Both the position numbers and the translations under genes were made by a program. Positions 44,023 through 52,764 of a stretch of 64,000 nt of DNA are shown one piece after another (the first letter of the stretch is position 1; each line of letters begins with the position of its first letter). Origin of the DNA: Methylocaldum marinum (GTDB taxonomy: Bacteria; Pseudomonadota; Gammaproteobacteria; Methylococcales; Methylococcaceae); contig NZ_AP017928.1 in assembly GCF_003584645.1 (NCBI RefSeq), positions 4,088,501-4,152,500 of the forward strand. The letters run 5' to 3'. The notes under the pieces were generated by a model. It had not been told where the DNA came from. It made no database searches and saw only the letters and a program-made list of their open reading frames with translations.

Positions 44023-45273
44023 ATGAAGCTATTGGTGTGTGCGGCGGGCGCGGCTTGTTTCTTCGCTATCGCGCCCGTCGCCTCCGAAGAGCGTGTCGTC
44101 GAGCATTACGACGAACTGGTCTTCGACGAATCGCTGAGTCTTGGTGGGGTCGTCGAGGCCGCTTTCGAGAAATATCCGCAAAGTGCGCTCATCGCGGCTT
44201 TCGAGAACGAGGCGAAGGCTCTGGAACGCCGCAGTTCCAGCTGGATAGCGGGTTATCCTGCGGTTTATCTGCAATGGATCGACGACAAGGCATTTAACGA
44301 CCGGGGTGCCGTGGAACTCCAAACCGGCTATCAAATTCCGGTGTGGATGTGGGGCCAGCGGGCGGCGAGTAGAGCCGTCGCGGAGGAAGCGCAGCAGAGT
44401 ACCGTTATGTTGGTCCGGGCACTGAAGCATGAGGTCGCGGGCTTGGTGCGCGACGCGCTCTGGAATCTGAAGCTGGTGGAAAACCGGTTCGAGCTCGCCC
44501 AGCGGATCTACGAAGTCTCCAGGCAATTGACCGCCTTGGTCCAACGGCGTGTCGAGGTCGGCGATCTCGCCCGCGCGGATTTGCTGCTCGCGGAAAGCGA
44601 CGAACTGGAGAAAAAGACCGCGTTGATCCAGGCCGAGGCGGAGGTGATGCATGCCCGTCAGAATTATTTCAATCTGACCCGGTTGGTACGCGCGCCCAAG
44701 TTTTTCGAGGAGATACAAAGTCCGCTTCGTGCATTCGATGAGAGCCATCCGGCCATCGCCGTAGCCAACGCCTTGATCGAGCGCGCCCAGGCCGAGGTCG
44801 AATTTACCCGCAAGTCCAAGCAGGGCAACCAGCCGTCGATTCTGGTGGGTACTCAGCACGAGCGGGGTACCCGTAAAGAAGGCTATAACAACGAGACCAA
44901 TTTCGTCCTTCAGATCCCGATCGGAGGCGAGGCCTATAACGCGCCCTATGTCGCCGAAGCCAATATCGCCCTGACCCGGCGCATGGCCGATCGCGACGTG
45001 TTGTTGCGGCAGTTGGAAAAGGCGCTGCACGAAGCGATCCACAATCTCGAGGTTGATCGCGCTGCCCTGGCAATCGCCGAAAGGCGCCGGGAAATCGCCG
45101 AGTCTCAACTCAAAATGAGCCGGCTCGCGTTCGAGACCGGAGAAATTTCGCTGATCGACTATCTCAAGATCCAGGCCACCGCCCAGGCCGCCATTCGCGA
45201 TGCCGCCCAGCGGGCCATCCAGTTGCAGCGGGATATCGCAATCTATAACCAAGTCGTCGGAGTCACGCCATGA
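44023..45273 (+). CDS. czcC: CzcC-type outer-membrane efflux channel
   Basis: A 416-residue TolC-family protein forming the outer-membrane exit duct of a metal pump. Signal peptide MKLLVCAAGAACFFAIAPVAS; then helical repeats with ALKHEVAGLVRDALWNLKLVE and RRVEVGDLARADLLLAESDELEKK, and a second repeat ending MSRLAFETGEISLIDYLKIQA, the CzcC signature. ATG 44023 has GGGAGA at 8 bp and begins the signal peptide, so the longer frame from 43906 was rejected. Its stop overlaps the czcB start (ATGA). Confidence 0.9.
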   Translation: MKLLVCAAGAACFFAIAPVASEERVVEHYDELVFDESLSLGGVVEAAFEKYPQSALIAAFENEAKALERRSSSWIAGYPAVYLQWIDDKAFNDRGAVELQTGYQIPVWMWGQRAASRAVAEEAQQSTVMLVRALKHEVAGLVRDALWNLKLVENRFELAQRIYEVSRQLTALVQRRVEVGDLARADLLLAESDELEKKTALIQAEAEVMHARQNYFNLTRLVRAPKFFEEIQSPLRAFDESHPAIAVANALIERAQAEVEFTRKSKQGNQPSILVGTQHERGTRKEGYNNETNFVLQIPIGGEAYNAPYVAEANIALTRRMADRDVLLRQLEKALHEAIHNLEVDRAALAIAERRREIAESQLKMSRLAFETGEISLIDYLKIQATAQAAIRDAAQRAIQLQRDIAIYNQVVGVTP

Positions 45274-46361
45274 AACCGGTCTTCATATTTGTGCTCTGGT
45301 GCTTTTGCGTGACGGGCCTCGCGGCGGAGAATGCGGTTCGGCTCACTTCTGAGCAAGGGCGGCATTTGGGAATTCGCACGGCGAGGCCGGAAGAAGTCGC
45401 GGCCCTGCCGCTGGCGCGAGCACCGGCCCGCGTGGTGTTGCCGCCGCACAAGGAATTCGTGGTCAGTTCCCCGCAAGCCGGCGTGATCAGCAATGTCGCC
45501 GTGCCCCTAGGCGTGAAAGTCAAACAGGGGGAGGTGCTGGCCCGCATCCAAAGCCCCGATTTGCTGGCCCTGCAACGGGATTTGCTCGACGCCGCCTCCG
45601 AGTTCCATCTGGCGGAGGCGCGTCTGAAACGCGATGAGACCCTGTTCAGCGAAGGCATCATTTCGCGTCTCCGCTGGCAGGAAACCAAGAGCGATTTCGA
45701 TAAGGCGCAGGCGGCGCTGCGGACGGCGGAGCAGACGCTGGCCGCGTCAGGCCTGGGGCAGGGCGAGATACGGCGGCTCAAGGCGGATCGGCAGCTAAGC
45801 AGCTTGATGGAGGTGCGCGCCCCGATCGACGGTGTCGTGCTCGAGCGCATGGCCGTGGTCGGGCAGCGGGTGGATCGGCTCGCACCGCTGTTTCGGGTCG
45901 GCAAACTGGACGAATTGTGGCTGGAGGTCGACATGCCCCAGGAACGGCTGCACGAGGTGAAGATCGGCGATCGCATCAGCGTGGAAAATTCACGGGCTGC
46001 CGCCCGCATCATCGAGGTCAGCCAACATGTGGATCCCAGGAGTCAAAGTGCCCTGGTACGTGCGGTCGTCGACCGTGAGGCGGAGGATCTGCGGCCGGGC
46101 ATGCATATCAATGTGCAACTGATGCATAAGAGCACCGACCGGATTTTCCGTTTGCCGGTCGCCGCCTTGGTCAACCATGAGGGTCGAAGCTACGTGTTCG
46201 TGCAGACCGCGGACGGTTTTGCCGCGCGGGAAGTCGCGGTGGCCGGTGTGGAGGCGTACAGCGTGGTCATTCATGAAGGCCTGGACGCGGGCGAGGAAGT
46301 GGCGGTGCAAGGCGTGGCCGCGCTGAAGGCGGCCTGGCTCGGCATGGGAGAAGAAGAGTGA
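45270..46361 (+). CDS. czcB: CzcB-type periplasmic adaptor (membrane-fusion protein)
   Basis: A 363-residue adaptor. Signal peptide (FIFVLWCFCVTGLAA), barrel-sandwich halves PLGVKVKQGEVLARIQSPDLLALQRDL and LSSLMEVRAPIDGVVLERMAVVGQRVD, alpha hairpin, then beta-barrel and membrane-proximal domains (DRIFRLPVAALVNHEGRSYVFV). It lacks the N-terminal His-rich extension of Cupriavidus CzcB. Both ends overlap neighbours by 4 bp, so the three pump genes are translated as one unit. Confidence 0.93.
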   Translation: MKPVFIFVLWCFCVTGLAAENAVRLTSEQGRHLGIRTARPEEVAALPLARAPARVVLPPHKEFVVSSPQAGVISNVAVPLGVKVKQGEVLARIQSPDLLALQRDLLDAASEFHLAEARLKRDETLFSEGIISRLRWQETKSDFDKAQAALRTAEQTLAASGLGQGEIRRLKADRQLSSLMEVRAPIDGVVLERMAVVGQRVDRLAPLFRVGKLDELWLEVDMPQERLHEVKIGDRISVENSRAAARIIEVSQHVDPRSQSALVRAVVDREAEDLRPGMHINVQLMHKSTDRIFRLPVAALVNHEGRSYVFVQTADGFAAREVAVAGVEAYSVVIHEGLDAGEEVAVQGVAALKAAWLGMGEEE

Positions 46362-49300
46362 TCGCGCGCCTGATTCAGTTTGCCCTGACCCAGCGCCTGT
46401 TCGCCTTACTGAGCGCCCTGCTCTTGGCCGGTGCCGGCTGGTTCGCTGCCGCCAATCTTCCCATCGATGCCTTTCCGGATGTCTCGCCGACCCAAGTCAA
46501 GATCATCATCAAAGTGCCGGGCATGACCCCGGAAGAAGTCGAAGCCCGCGTCACGGCGCCCATCGAGGTGGAAATGCTCGGCATTCCCAGGCAGACCATG
46601 CTGCGCTCCATCGCCAAGTACGCGCTCACCGACATTACCATCGATTTCGAGGAAGGCACGGACATTTACTGGGCGAGACAGCAGGTCTCGGAGCGCCTGG
46701 GCGGCGTTTGGGGCAGCCTGCCGGCCAACGCGGAAGGCGGCATCGCGCCCATGACCACGCCTCTGGGCGAGATGTTCATGTTCACCATCGAGGGCGATGT
46801 TTTGAGCCTCTCGGAGAGGAGGACTCTCCTCGACTGGGTAATCCGCCCGGCGCTCAGAACGGTGCCGGGCGTCGCCGACGTGAACGCATTGGGCGGGATG
46901 GTGAGAAGCTTCGAGGTGGTTCCGGATAACACCCGAATGGCGGCGCGCGGCGTGAGTATCGGAGAATTGACCGATGCCCTCAGGTCCAATAACCGTAACG
47001 ACGGTGCCGGCCGTCTGGCCCAGGGTGAGGAAGCGCTTCTCGTACGCACCGAAGGTCGGATCGTGGATCTGGACGACGTTCGCACCATCGTCGTCGCGGA
47101 GCGGAACGGTATCGCCATCACCGTGGGCGACGTGGCCGAGGTGCGTATCGGCGCCCTGACGCGCTACGGCGCCGTGAGCCAGAACGGGCGAAGCGAAGCG
47201 GTCGAGGGTCTGGTATTGAGTCTCCGGGGGGCGAACGCCCGGCAGGTCGTGGAAGGCGTCGAGAAGAAGCTCGAAGAGATCCGCCCGGCATTGCCGAAGG
47301 AGGTCAACGTCAGTGTGTTCTACAATCGCGGAGACTTGGTAGGAAAAGCCATAAGCACCATCGTTCGTGCCCTGTTGGAAGCGACCGTCCTGGTGCTGAT
47401 CCTATTGGTCCTGTTTCTGGGCGACCTCAGAGCCGCATTGACTGTCGCCTTCATTCTGCCCATGGTCGCTCTGTTCACTTTCCTGCTGATGAGCCGCTTC
47501 GGCCTCACGGCGAATCTCATGAGCCTGGGCGGGCTCGCCATTGCCATCGGCAAGCTGGTCGATCCGGCGGTCGTGGTGGTGGAAAACATCACCACCCATC
47601 TCGCCGAGCACGGCAGGACCAACCGCCTGCCCAGGCTGCACGCGATCTACCGGGCCATGCGCGAGGTCACCGCGCCGGTGGTGTCCGGGACGATCATCAT
47701 CGGCATCGTGTTCGTCCCGCTGTTTACCCTGGAAGGTCTGGAAGGCAAGATGTTCAAGCCCCTGGCCTTCACTAACGTGTTCGCCATGAGCGGATCGCTG
47801 ATCTTCTCTTTGATCGTGATTCCGGTCTTGGCTTCTTTCCTGATGAAGAGCGTCAAGCACGAGGAACCCTGGCTCGCGCGGAAGCTTTCCGAACTGTATC
47901 GTCCGGTGCTGATCTGGTCCCTCGCCCACGGCCGCACGGTGCTGCTTTGCGCGGGGCTGCTCCTACTGTCCACCGTTGGCGTTTATTTCCAGATCGGCAA
48001 GTCCTTCATGCCGACCATGGATGAAGGTGACATCATCGTGCAGGTGGAGAAACTGCCCTCCATCACGCTGGAACAGTCGGTGAGGCTGGACCAGCAAATT
48101 CAGAAGGCGATCCTGGAACACGTGCCGGAAGTGACACGTGCCGTGTCCCGCGTCGGCGCCGACGAGATCGGCCTCGATCCCATGGGGCTCAATGAGACCG
48201 ATAATTTCTTCGTCCTCAAACCGCCGGACGAATGGCGCATGAAGAGCAAGGAAGCGCTGATCGACGAAATCCGCAATGTGCTGGATACTTTTCCCGGCAT
48301 TGCTTACGGTTTTACCCAGCCGATTCAGATGCGGGTTACCGAGATGCTGACCGGGGTGCGCGGCGATGTGGCGGTCAAGTTGTATGGTTCGGATCTCGCC
48401 GTGCTCAACGCCAAGGCCGAAGAAATCGCCGGCGTCATGCGCAAGATTCCCGGCGCTTCGGACGTATTCACCATCCGCAACGAAGGCATGCAATACATGG
48501 TGGTGAAGGTGGACCGTCTGGCTGCCGGACGTTTGGGATTGGATGCGGATTCCCTGGCCGATACCTTGCGGGCTCAGATCGAGGGGCTCAAGCTCGGCAT
48601 CGTCCAGGAGGGAATTCGCCGCACGCCGCTATTGCTCAGGGGCTCCGGGGAGCCTGCCAATATGTCCACCCTGCAGATCGCCCTGCCCGACGGACGCCGC
48701 GTGCCCTTGTCGGTGGTCGCCAAGATCGAGCCGGTAGAAGGTGTGGTCGCAGTCAACCGTGAGCGCGGCCAGCGCTACACTTCGGTGCGCAGCAATGTCG
48801 AGGGGCGGGATTTGGTGGGCTTCGTGGACGAGGCCAAAAGGACCGTAACCGATCAGGTGCAGCTACCCACCGGCTATTACATCGAATGGGGTGGGCAGTT
48901 CGAGAATCAGCAGCGGGCCGCCGCCCGCCTGACCGTCGTCATTCCGGTTTCGATCGGACTGATCTTCCTGCTTTTGTTTACCACCTTCGGTTCGGTGCGC
49001 CAGGCGGCCCTGGTTTTGGCCAACGTTCCGCTCGCTCTCATCGGCGGTGTATATGGCGTCTGGATTTCCGGCGAATATCTCTCGGTGTCGGCCTCGGTAG
49101 GCTTCATTTCTTTGCTCGGGATCGCCGTGCTGAACGGTGTGGTGATGGTGAGCTACTTCAATCAGCTGCGGGTGCTCGGCCTACCGATGGATGAAGCGGT
49201 GGTGGTGGGTGCCATGCGCCGGCTTCGGCCGGTACTGATGACGGCCGGCATAGCCGCCTTCGGACTCTTTCCTCTGCTGTTTGCTACGGGCCCGGGTTCC

Positions 49301-49447
49301 GAGATCCAGAGACCCCTGGCGGTGGTCGGCGTAGGCGGTCTTTTTACGTCGACGCTGCTGACTCTGGTGCTGTTGCCGATACTCTACCGACGCTACGGCG
49401 AAGCCAGAGACGAGTCCAAATCCCCTCTCCCTTTTGGAGAGGGTTAG
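46358..49447 (+). CDS. czcA: CzcA/CusA-family heavy-metal RND transporter
   Basis: A 1029-residue HME-RND proton-metal antiporter with 12 transmembrane helices and two large periplasmic loops. N-terminus ARLIQFALTQRLFALLSALLL and NLPIDAFPDVSPTQVKI are HME marks. The TM4 segment LGGLAIAIGKLVDPAVVVVENI differs from both the CzcA-type DFG-DGAVVIVE and CusA patterns, so the metal is uncertain. The start is GTG in a 4-bp overlap with czcB. The last residues KSPLPFGEG are encoded by a palindromic repeat rather than typical RND sequence. Confidence 0.93.
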   Translation: MIARLIQFALTQRLFALLSALLLAGAGWFAAANLPIDAFPDVSPTQVKIIIKVPGMTPEEVEARVTAPIEVEMLGIPRQTMLRSIAKYALTDITIDFEEGTDIYWARQQVSERLGGVWGSLPANAEGGIAPMTTPLGEMFMFTIEGDVLSLSERRTLLDWVIRPALRTVPGVADVNALGGMVRSFEVVPDNTRMAARGVSIGELTDALRSNNRNDGAGRLAQGEEALLVRTEGRIVDLDDVRTIVVAERNGIAITVGDVAEVRIGALTRYGAVSQNGRSEAVEGLVLSLRGANARQVVEGVEKKLEEIRPALPKEVNVSVFYNRGDLVGKAISTIVRALLEATVLVLILLVLFLGDLRAALTVAFILPMVALFTFLLMSRFGLTANLMSLGGLAIAIGKLVDPAVVVVENITTHLAEHGRTNRLPRLHAIYRAMREVTAPVVSGTIIIGIVFVPLFTLEGLEGKMFKPLAFTNVFAMSGSLIFSLIVIPVLASFLMKSVKHEEPWLARKLSELYRPVLIWSLAHGRTVLLCAGLLLLSTVGVYFQIGKSFMPTMDEGDIIVQVEKLPSITLEQSVRLDQQIQKAILEHVPEVTRAVSRVGADEIGLDPMGLNETDNFFVLKPPDEWRMKSKEALIDEIRNVLDTFPGIAYGFTQPIQMRVTEMLTGVRGDVAVKLYGSDLAVLNAKAEEIAGVMRKIPGASDVFTIRNEGMQYMVVKVDRLAAGRLGLDADSLADTLRAQIEGLKLGIVQEGIRRTPLLLRGSGEPANMSTLQIALPDGRRVPLSVVAKIEPVEGVVAVNRERGQRYTSVRSNVEGRDLVGFVDEAKRTVTDQVQLPTGYYIEWGGQFENQQRAAARLTVVIPVSIGLIFLLLFTTFGSVRQAALVLANVPLALIGGVYGVWISGEYLSVSASVGFISLLGIAVLNGVVMVSYFNQLRVLGLPMDEAVVVGAMRRLRPVLMTAGIAAFGLFPLLFATGPGSEIQRPLAVVGVGGLFTSTLLTLVLLPILYRRYGEARDESKSPLPFGEG
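49423..49443. repeat. Palindromic repeat forming the 3' end of czcA
   Basis: CCCTCTCC-N5-GGAGAGGG. It encodes the terminal PLPFGEG of CzcA and the stop follows at 49445. Similar CCCTCTCCCTC sequence occurs inside the element at 36011-36356. Confidence 0.6.
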
Positions 49448-49498
49448 GGAAGAGGGAGTCAAAATGATGATTTTCTCCTATTTCGTTCGGAGTATTCC

Positions 49499-49801
49499 AT
49501 GAGCGAACTTTTTCTCCTCACCCTGATTGCCCCACCCGGTCACGAAGAGCCTTTGATCGATTGGTTATTGCAATACGGGCATGCGAGCGGATTCAGTAGC
49601 TTCCCGATCAGCGGCCATTCCAGTAATCCGGAAAGTTTGACTTTGGTCGAACAAGTGACCGGGCGCAAGCGCCAGGTTCGCTTCGATGTGCAACTCACCG
49701 GCTCGGAATTAGAGATATTGCTGGATCGGTTAAAATCGGATTTTGCAGGATCTGCGATTCATTACTGGGCCGTGCCGGTCGCCAAGGCGGGACGGCTTTG
49801 A
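49499..49801 (+). CDS. DUF3240 family protein, metal-pump accessory
   Basis: A 100-residue DUF3240 protein (ELFLLTLIAPPGHEEPLIDWLLQ; EQVTGRKRQVRFDVQL; the C-terminal HYWAVPVAKAGRL), a ferredoxin-like/PII-like fold often encoded after czcA in proteobacteria. It follows czcA by 51 bp. A role in sensing or modulating metal efflux is inferred from this conserved context. Nothing supportable lies in the 240 bp that follow. Confidence 0.9.
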   Translation: MSELFLLTLIAPPGHEEPLIDWLLQYGHASGFSSFPISGHSSNPESLTLVEQVTGRKRQVRFDVQLTGSELEILLDRLKSDFAGSAIHYWAVPVAKAGRL

Positions 49802-50041
49802 TGATTTAAACCCGGCGCTAGGCGGGTGCGCAGGACGTGTCGCGAGCTCGCCTGTCCTGAGCTCCGTCGGACGGGGTGCCCGGCCGGCGTCGGCCGGAGC
49901 GTACATGTAAGCATGAGGTGCGATGAACCGCGCCCTGTTTTCACCGCTCTGGGGTTTTTTCGCACCGGAACCCCGTCCCGGCGGACCCGCCTGCTTTCTC
50001 GCGACGTCGGCTTCAGGTCGTGTGTTGGCTAATTACACCGC

Positions 50042-50878
50042 TTAAGAAGTCTGATTCGGCGCCAGGGGAGGCGGAACCGGATGATAGGTCTTTCGATAAT
50101 CTTCCAGGATGCGCCTTACGTAATTGCGGGTTTCCTTATACGGCGGAACCCCGTGATATTGTTCCACGGTTCGTTCGCCCGCATTGTAAGCCGCCACCGC
50201 CCATTCGACATTTCCCTCGAAATGCCGCAACAGCCAATGCAGATAGGCGGTTCCTCCCTTGATGTTTTCGACCGGATTCCAGACGTCTTTGATGCCGAAG
50301 CGCTCTGCCGTAGCTGGAATGAGCTGCATCAGTCCCTGGGCGTTCTTGGAGGAAAGCGCCGCCGGATTGAAGCCGGATTCCGCATGTATGACAGCCAATA
50401 CCAATCGCGGATCGACCGAATATTGCGGCGCAATTTGGCTGACCCAGCTCTCGACGAGTCTGCGGCTGGGACTCGAGCCCGGTTCGATGCCGGCAGTAAT
50501 CGGCGGCGGTTCGGGCTGGCAGTTGGCGTCATCCGAAGGGGTGATGCCTTGATAACGCACCAGCATGCGCGCGGCATAAACATCGCCGGTCTTGGCCGCG
50601 CGCATGAACCAACCCACGGCGACTTCCGGCTTACGGGAAAGTCCTCGGCCATTGAAATACATCCAGCCGAGGTTGTACGCCGCTTGTGCGTCGCCGAGCA
50701 GGGCCGCTTTGCAATAAAGGCGGTAAGCCTCGGCGTAGTCGAGTTTGACGCCGCGGCCATGTTCGTAGCGCACAGCCAGGTTGCGCAGCTCGCTTGCGTT
50801 GCCCATGCCGTCCTGCGCCAGGGCAAGCGGTGAGCTGATGCTTAGCAGCCAACCAAGCAGGAGTCGAATCGAGTTCAC
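50042..50878 (-). CDS. Sel1-repeat plus SLT lytic transglycosylase
   Basis: A 278-residue exported murein hydrolase. Signal peptide LLLGWLLSISSPLALA, then two Sel1-type repeats (LRNLAVRYEHGRGVKLDYAEAYRLYCKAALLGDAQAAYNLGWMYFNG), then an SLT domain with catalytic Glu in HAESGFNP, AQGLMQLIPATAERFG and AVAAYNAGERTVEQYHGVPPYKETRNYV. GTG 50878 starts the signal peptide and has GGAG upstream; the frame is open further upstream but without signal. It cleaves peptidoglycan glycan strands. Confidence 0.9.
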   Translation of the reverse strand: MNSIRLLLGWLLSISSPLALAQDGMGNASELRNLAVRYEHGRGVKLDYAEAYRLYCKAALLGDAQAAYNLGWMYFNGRGLSRKPEVAVGWFMRAAKTGDVYAARMLVRYQGITPSDDANCQPEPPPITAGIEPGSSPSRRLVESWVSQIAPQYSVDPRLVLAVIHAESGFNPAALSSKNAQGLMQLIPATAERFGIKDVWNPVENIKGGTAYLHWLLRHFEGNVEWAVAAYNAGERTVEQYHGVPPYKETRNYVRRILEDYRKTYHPVPPPLAPNQTS

Positions 50879-51208
50879 AATAGGTGCTCCAAAACCGATG
50901 GCACTGACTAAGCAGCGTACGTGCCAATCGGCTGGAGCCCTTGAATCGCCTGCAAAATCCGCGTACGCCAAAGGCTGGCTTGGGAGAACTGTAAAATTCT
51001 CCGACAAGCGGGGGCGCCGTCTCGGAGCAGCGCTAGACGGGGGGTAGTGGAAGGGCCGCGGCAGTGGCTCTAGATCATTGAAGAAAAAAGGAGAAAGTCG
51101 AGGCTATCTGCTTATCGAGCCGAAAAAGCCCCGCGGGCCTGAATGCTATGGCGGCGCACTTCGAACCTGAAAGAAAGGGAAGTAACGCCGAGAACTGTAA
51201 AGCGTGTT
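50879..51208. other. Non-coding gap
   Basis: Between the transglycosylase and tag I find no gene, RNA or clear terminator. Open stretches here are short and lack ribosome-binding sites. Confidence 0.5.
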
Positions 51209-51784
51209 TTACGGCGAACCGGTCGGGTGCAGCTGCTTCCAGCGGAAGCAGTCGACGGTATGGTCGTTGACCACACCGATCGCCTGCATGTAGGCATAAC
51301 AAATGACGGAGCCGACAAAACGAAAGCCGCGTTTCTCGAGGTCCTTGCTCATCGCATCGGATTCGGGCGTTCGGGCCGGTACATCGGTCATGTTTTGCCA
51401 GGCGTTTTGCCGCGGGCGGCCGTCGACGAAGCGCCAGAGGTAAGTGTCGAAGCTGTCGAATTGTTCCCTTACCTGCAGAAAACGGCGAGCATTGTTTACG
51501 GCCGCCGCGATTTTCAGGCGGTTCCGAACAATGCCGGGGTTAGCCAACAGTTCGGCGATCTTGGCCTCGTCGTATCGAGCCACGCGTTCGGGATCGAAGC
51601 CGTCGAATGCCATGCGGTAGGCATCTCGTTTACGAAGAATCGTCGTCCAGGAAAGTCCGGCCTGCGCGCCTTCCAGAATCAGGAATTCGAACAGCAGGCG
51701 GTCGTCATGGACGGGCGTTCCCCATTCATGGTCATGGTAAGCTTGTTCGAGCGTGCTGCGCTCGGCCCAGGCGCAGCGGCTCAA
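51209..51784 (-). CDS. tag: DNA-3-methyladenine glycosylase I
   Basis: A 191-residue base-excision enzyme removing 3-methyladenine from DNA, close to E. coli Tag (187). The sequence begins LSRCAWAERSTLEQAYHDHEWGTPV and has FEFLILEGAQAGLSWTTILRKRDAYR, GFRFVGSVICYAYMQAIGVVNDH; zinc-binding Cys and His are in place. No ATG is available; TTG 51784 overlaps the stop of the upstream PHP gene, and a GTG at 51793 is an alternative. Coupling to that gene is likely. Confidence 0.93.
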   Translation of the reverse strand: MSRCAWAERSTLEQAYHDHEWGTPVHDDRLLFEFLILEGAQAGLSWTTILRKRDAYRMAFDGFDPERVARYDEAKIAELLANPGIVRNRLKIAAAVNNARRFLQVREQFDSFDTYLWRFVDGRPRQNAWQNMTDVPARTPESDAMSKDLEKRGFRFVGSVICYAYMQAIGVVNDHTVDCFRWKQLHPTGSP

Positions 51785-52614
51785 CGGTCCCACAGGGTCC
51801 ACACCGGGGGCAAGTCGGAGGGAAGCGGCGGTAAGCGGCCCAGTTTTACCCAGCCTGTTTCGGGGCTGTGAAAGTCCGAGCCGATGGAGGCGTGCAATTC
51901 GAACCGCCGCGCGTAGTCGGCGCTCGATTGAGTATCGCCGGGAGAGGCCGTCCCCGAGACGACTTCGATTGCCATGCCTCCGCATTCCTTGAACTCGCCG
52001 ACTAGCCGCCGCATCCAGCTGCCGGTTAGTTTATAGCGTTGCGGATGAGCAAGTGCCGCGACGCCGCCCGCCGTTTTAATCCAGGCAATGGCTTCAGCCA
52101 TCTCCGCCCATCGGGTGGGGACATAGCCCGGCTTGCCGCGAGTCAGAAAGCGATCGAACACGTCTTTTAGGCTTCCCGCGAGTCCCAGTTCGACGAGATG
52201 ACGTGCGAAATGGGTGCGCGTGATCATGCCGTCGCCGGCTATTTCCCGCGCGGCCTCGAAGGTTCCGGAGATTCCAAAGCGGTCGAGGCGGCGGCCGATC
52301 TCTTGCGCTCTTTCGAGGCGCGTGGCCTGGAGGCCACTCAGACCCCGTCTCAAGATTTCACAGTTGCGCTGGATGCGCAAACCGACGATATGGATGGTTT
52401 TTTCCGCCCATGTTACCGATATCTCTACGCCGGGAATCAGCCGAATGTCGGTTTCGAGGGCGGTAGTCTCCGCCTCGTCCAGGCCCGCGGTGGAGTCGTG
52501 ATCAGTAAGTGCGAGAACGGTCACGCCCGAGGCCGCGGCCCGGCGAACCAATTCGGACGGCGAGTAGGCGCCGTCCGAGGCGGTGGAATGGGTGTGAAGA
52601 TCGTACAATGGCAA
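51781..52614 (-). CDS. rnm: PHP-domain phosphoesterase (RNase AM / nucleotide phosphatase family)
   Basis: A 277-residue PHP hydrolase. The metal ligands appear in order: DLHTHSTASDG, ALTDHDSTAG, GVEISV, TRTHFARHLVELG, ALAHPQRYK and GSDFHSPE. This matches the YciV/Rnm family, which acts on the 5' ends of rRNAs and on 3',5'-bisphosphates. Length is normal. Its stop overlaps the tag start. Confidence 0.9.
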   Translation of the reverse strand: MPLYDLHTHSTASDGAYSPSELVRRAAASGVTVLALTDHDSTAGLDEAETTALETDIRLIPGVEISVTWAEKTIHIVGLRIQRNCEILRRGLSGLQATRLERAQEIGRRLDRFGISGTFEAAREIAGDGMITRTHFARHLVELGLAGSLKDVFDRFLTRGKPGYVPTRWAEMAEAIAWIKTAGGVAALAHPQRYKLTGSWMRRLVGEFKECGGMAIEVVSGTASPGDTQSSADYARRFELHASIGSDFHSPETGWVKLGRLPPLPSDLPPVWTLWDR

Positions 52615-52764
52615 GCCAATGGTTTAAATCTGGAAAGGCCCGCATTGTACTCGATTTGCGGTCATCGTTTTTCGGCCCTTCCCGCGAAAGAATCGGCGAG
52701 TCTTGCGGTTTCGATCCCGCTAGGCGTGTTTCGCACTTTAAGGAAGCTCGACGGGCAGGCTTCT

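Noticed and set aside
52739..52752. TTAAGGAAGCTC, resembling the end of the MITE-like family
   Set aside because: Similarity stops after about 12 bases and none of the internal blocks follow.
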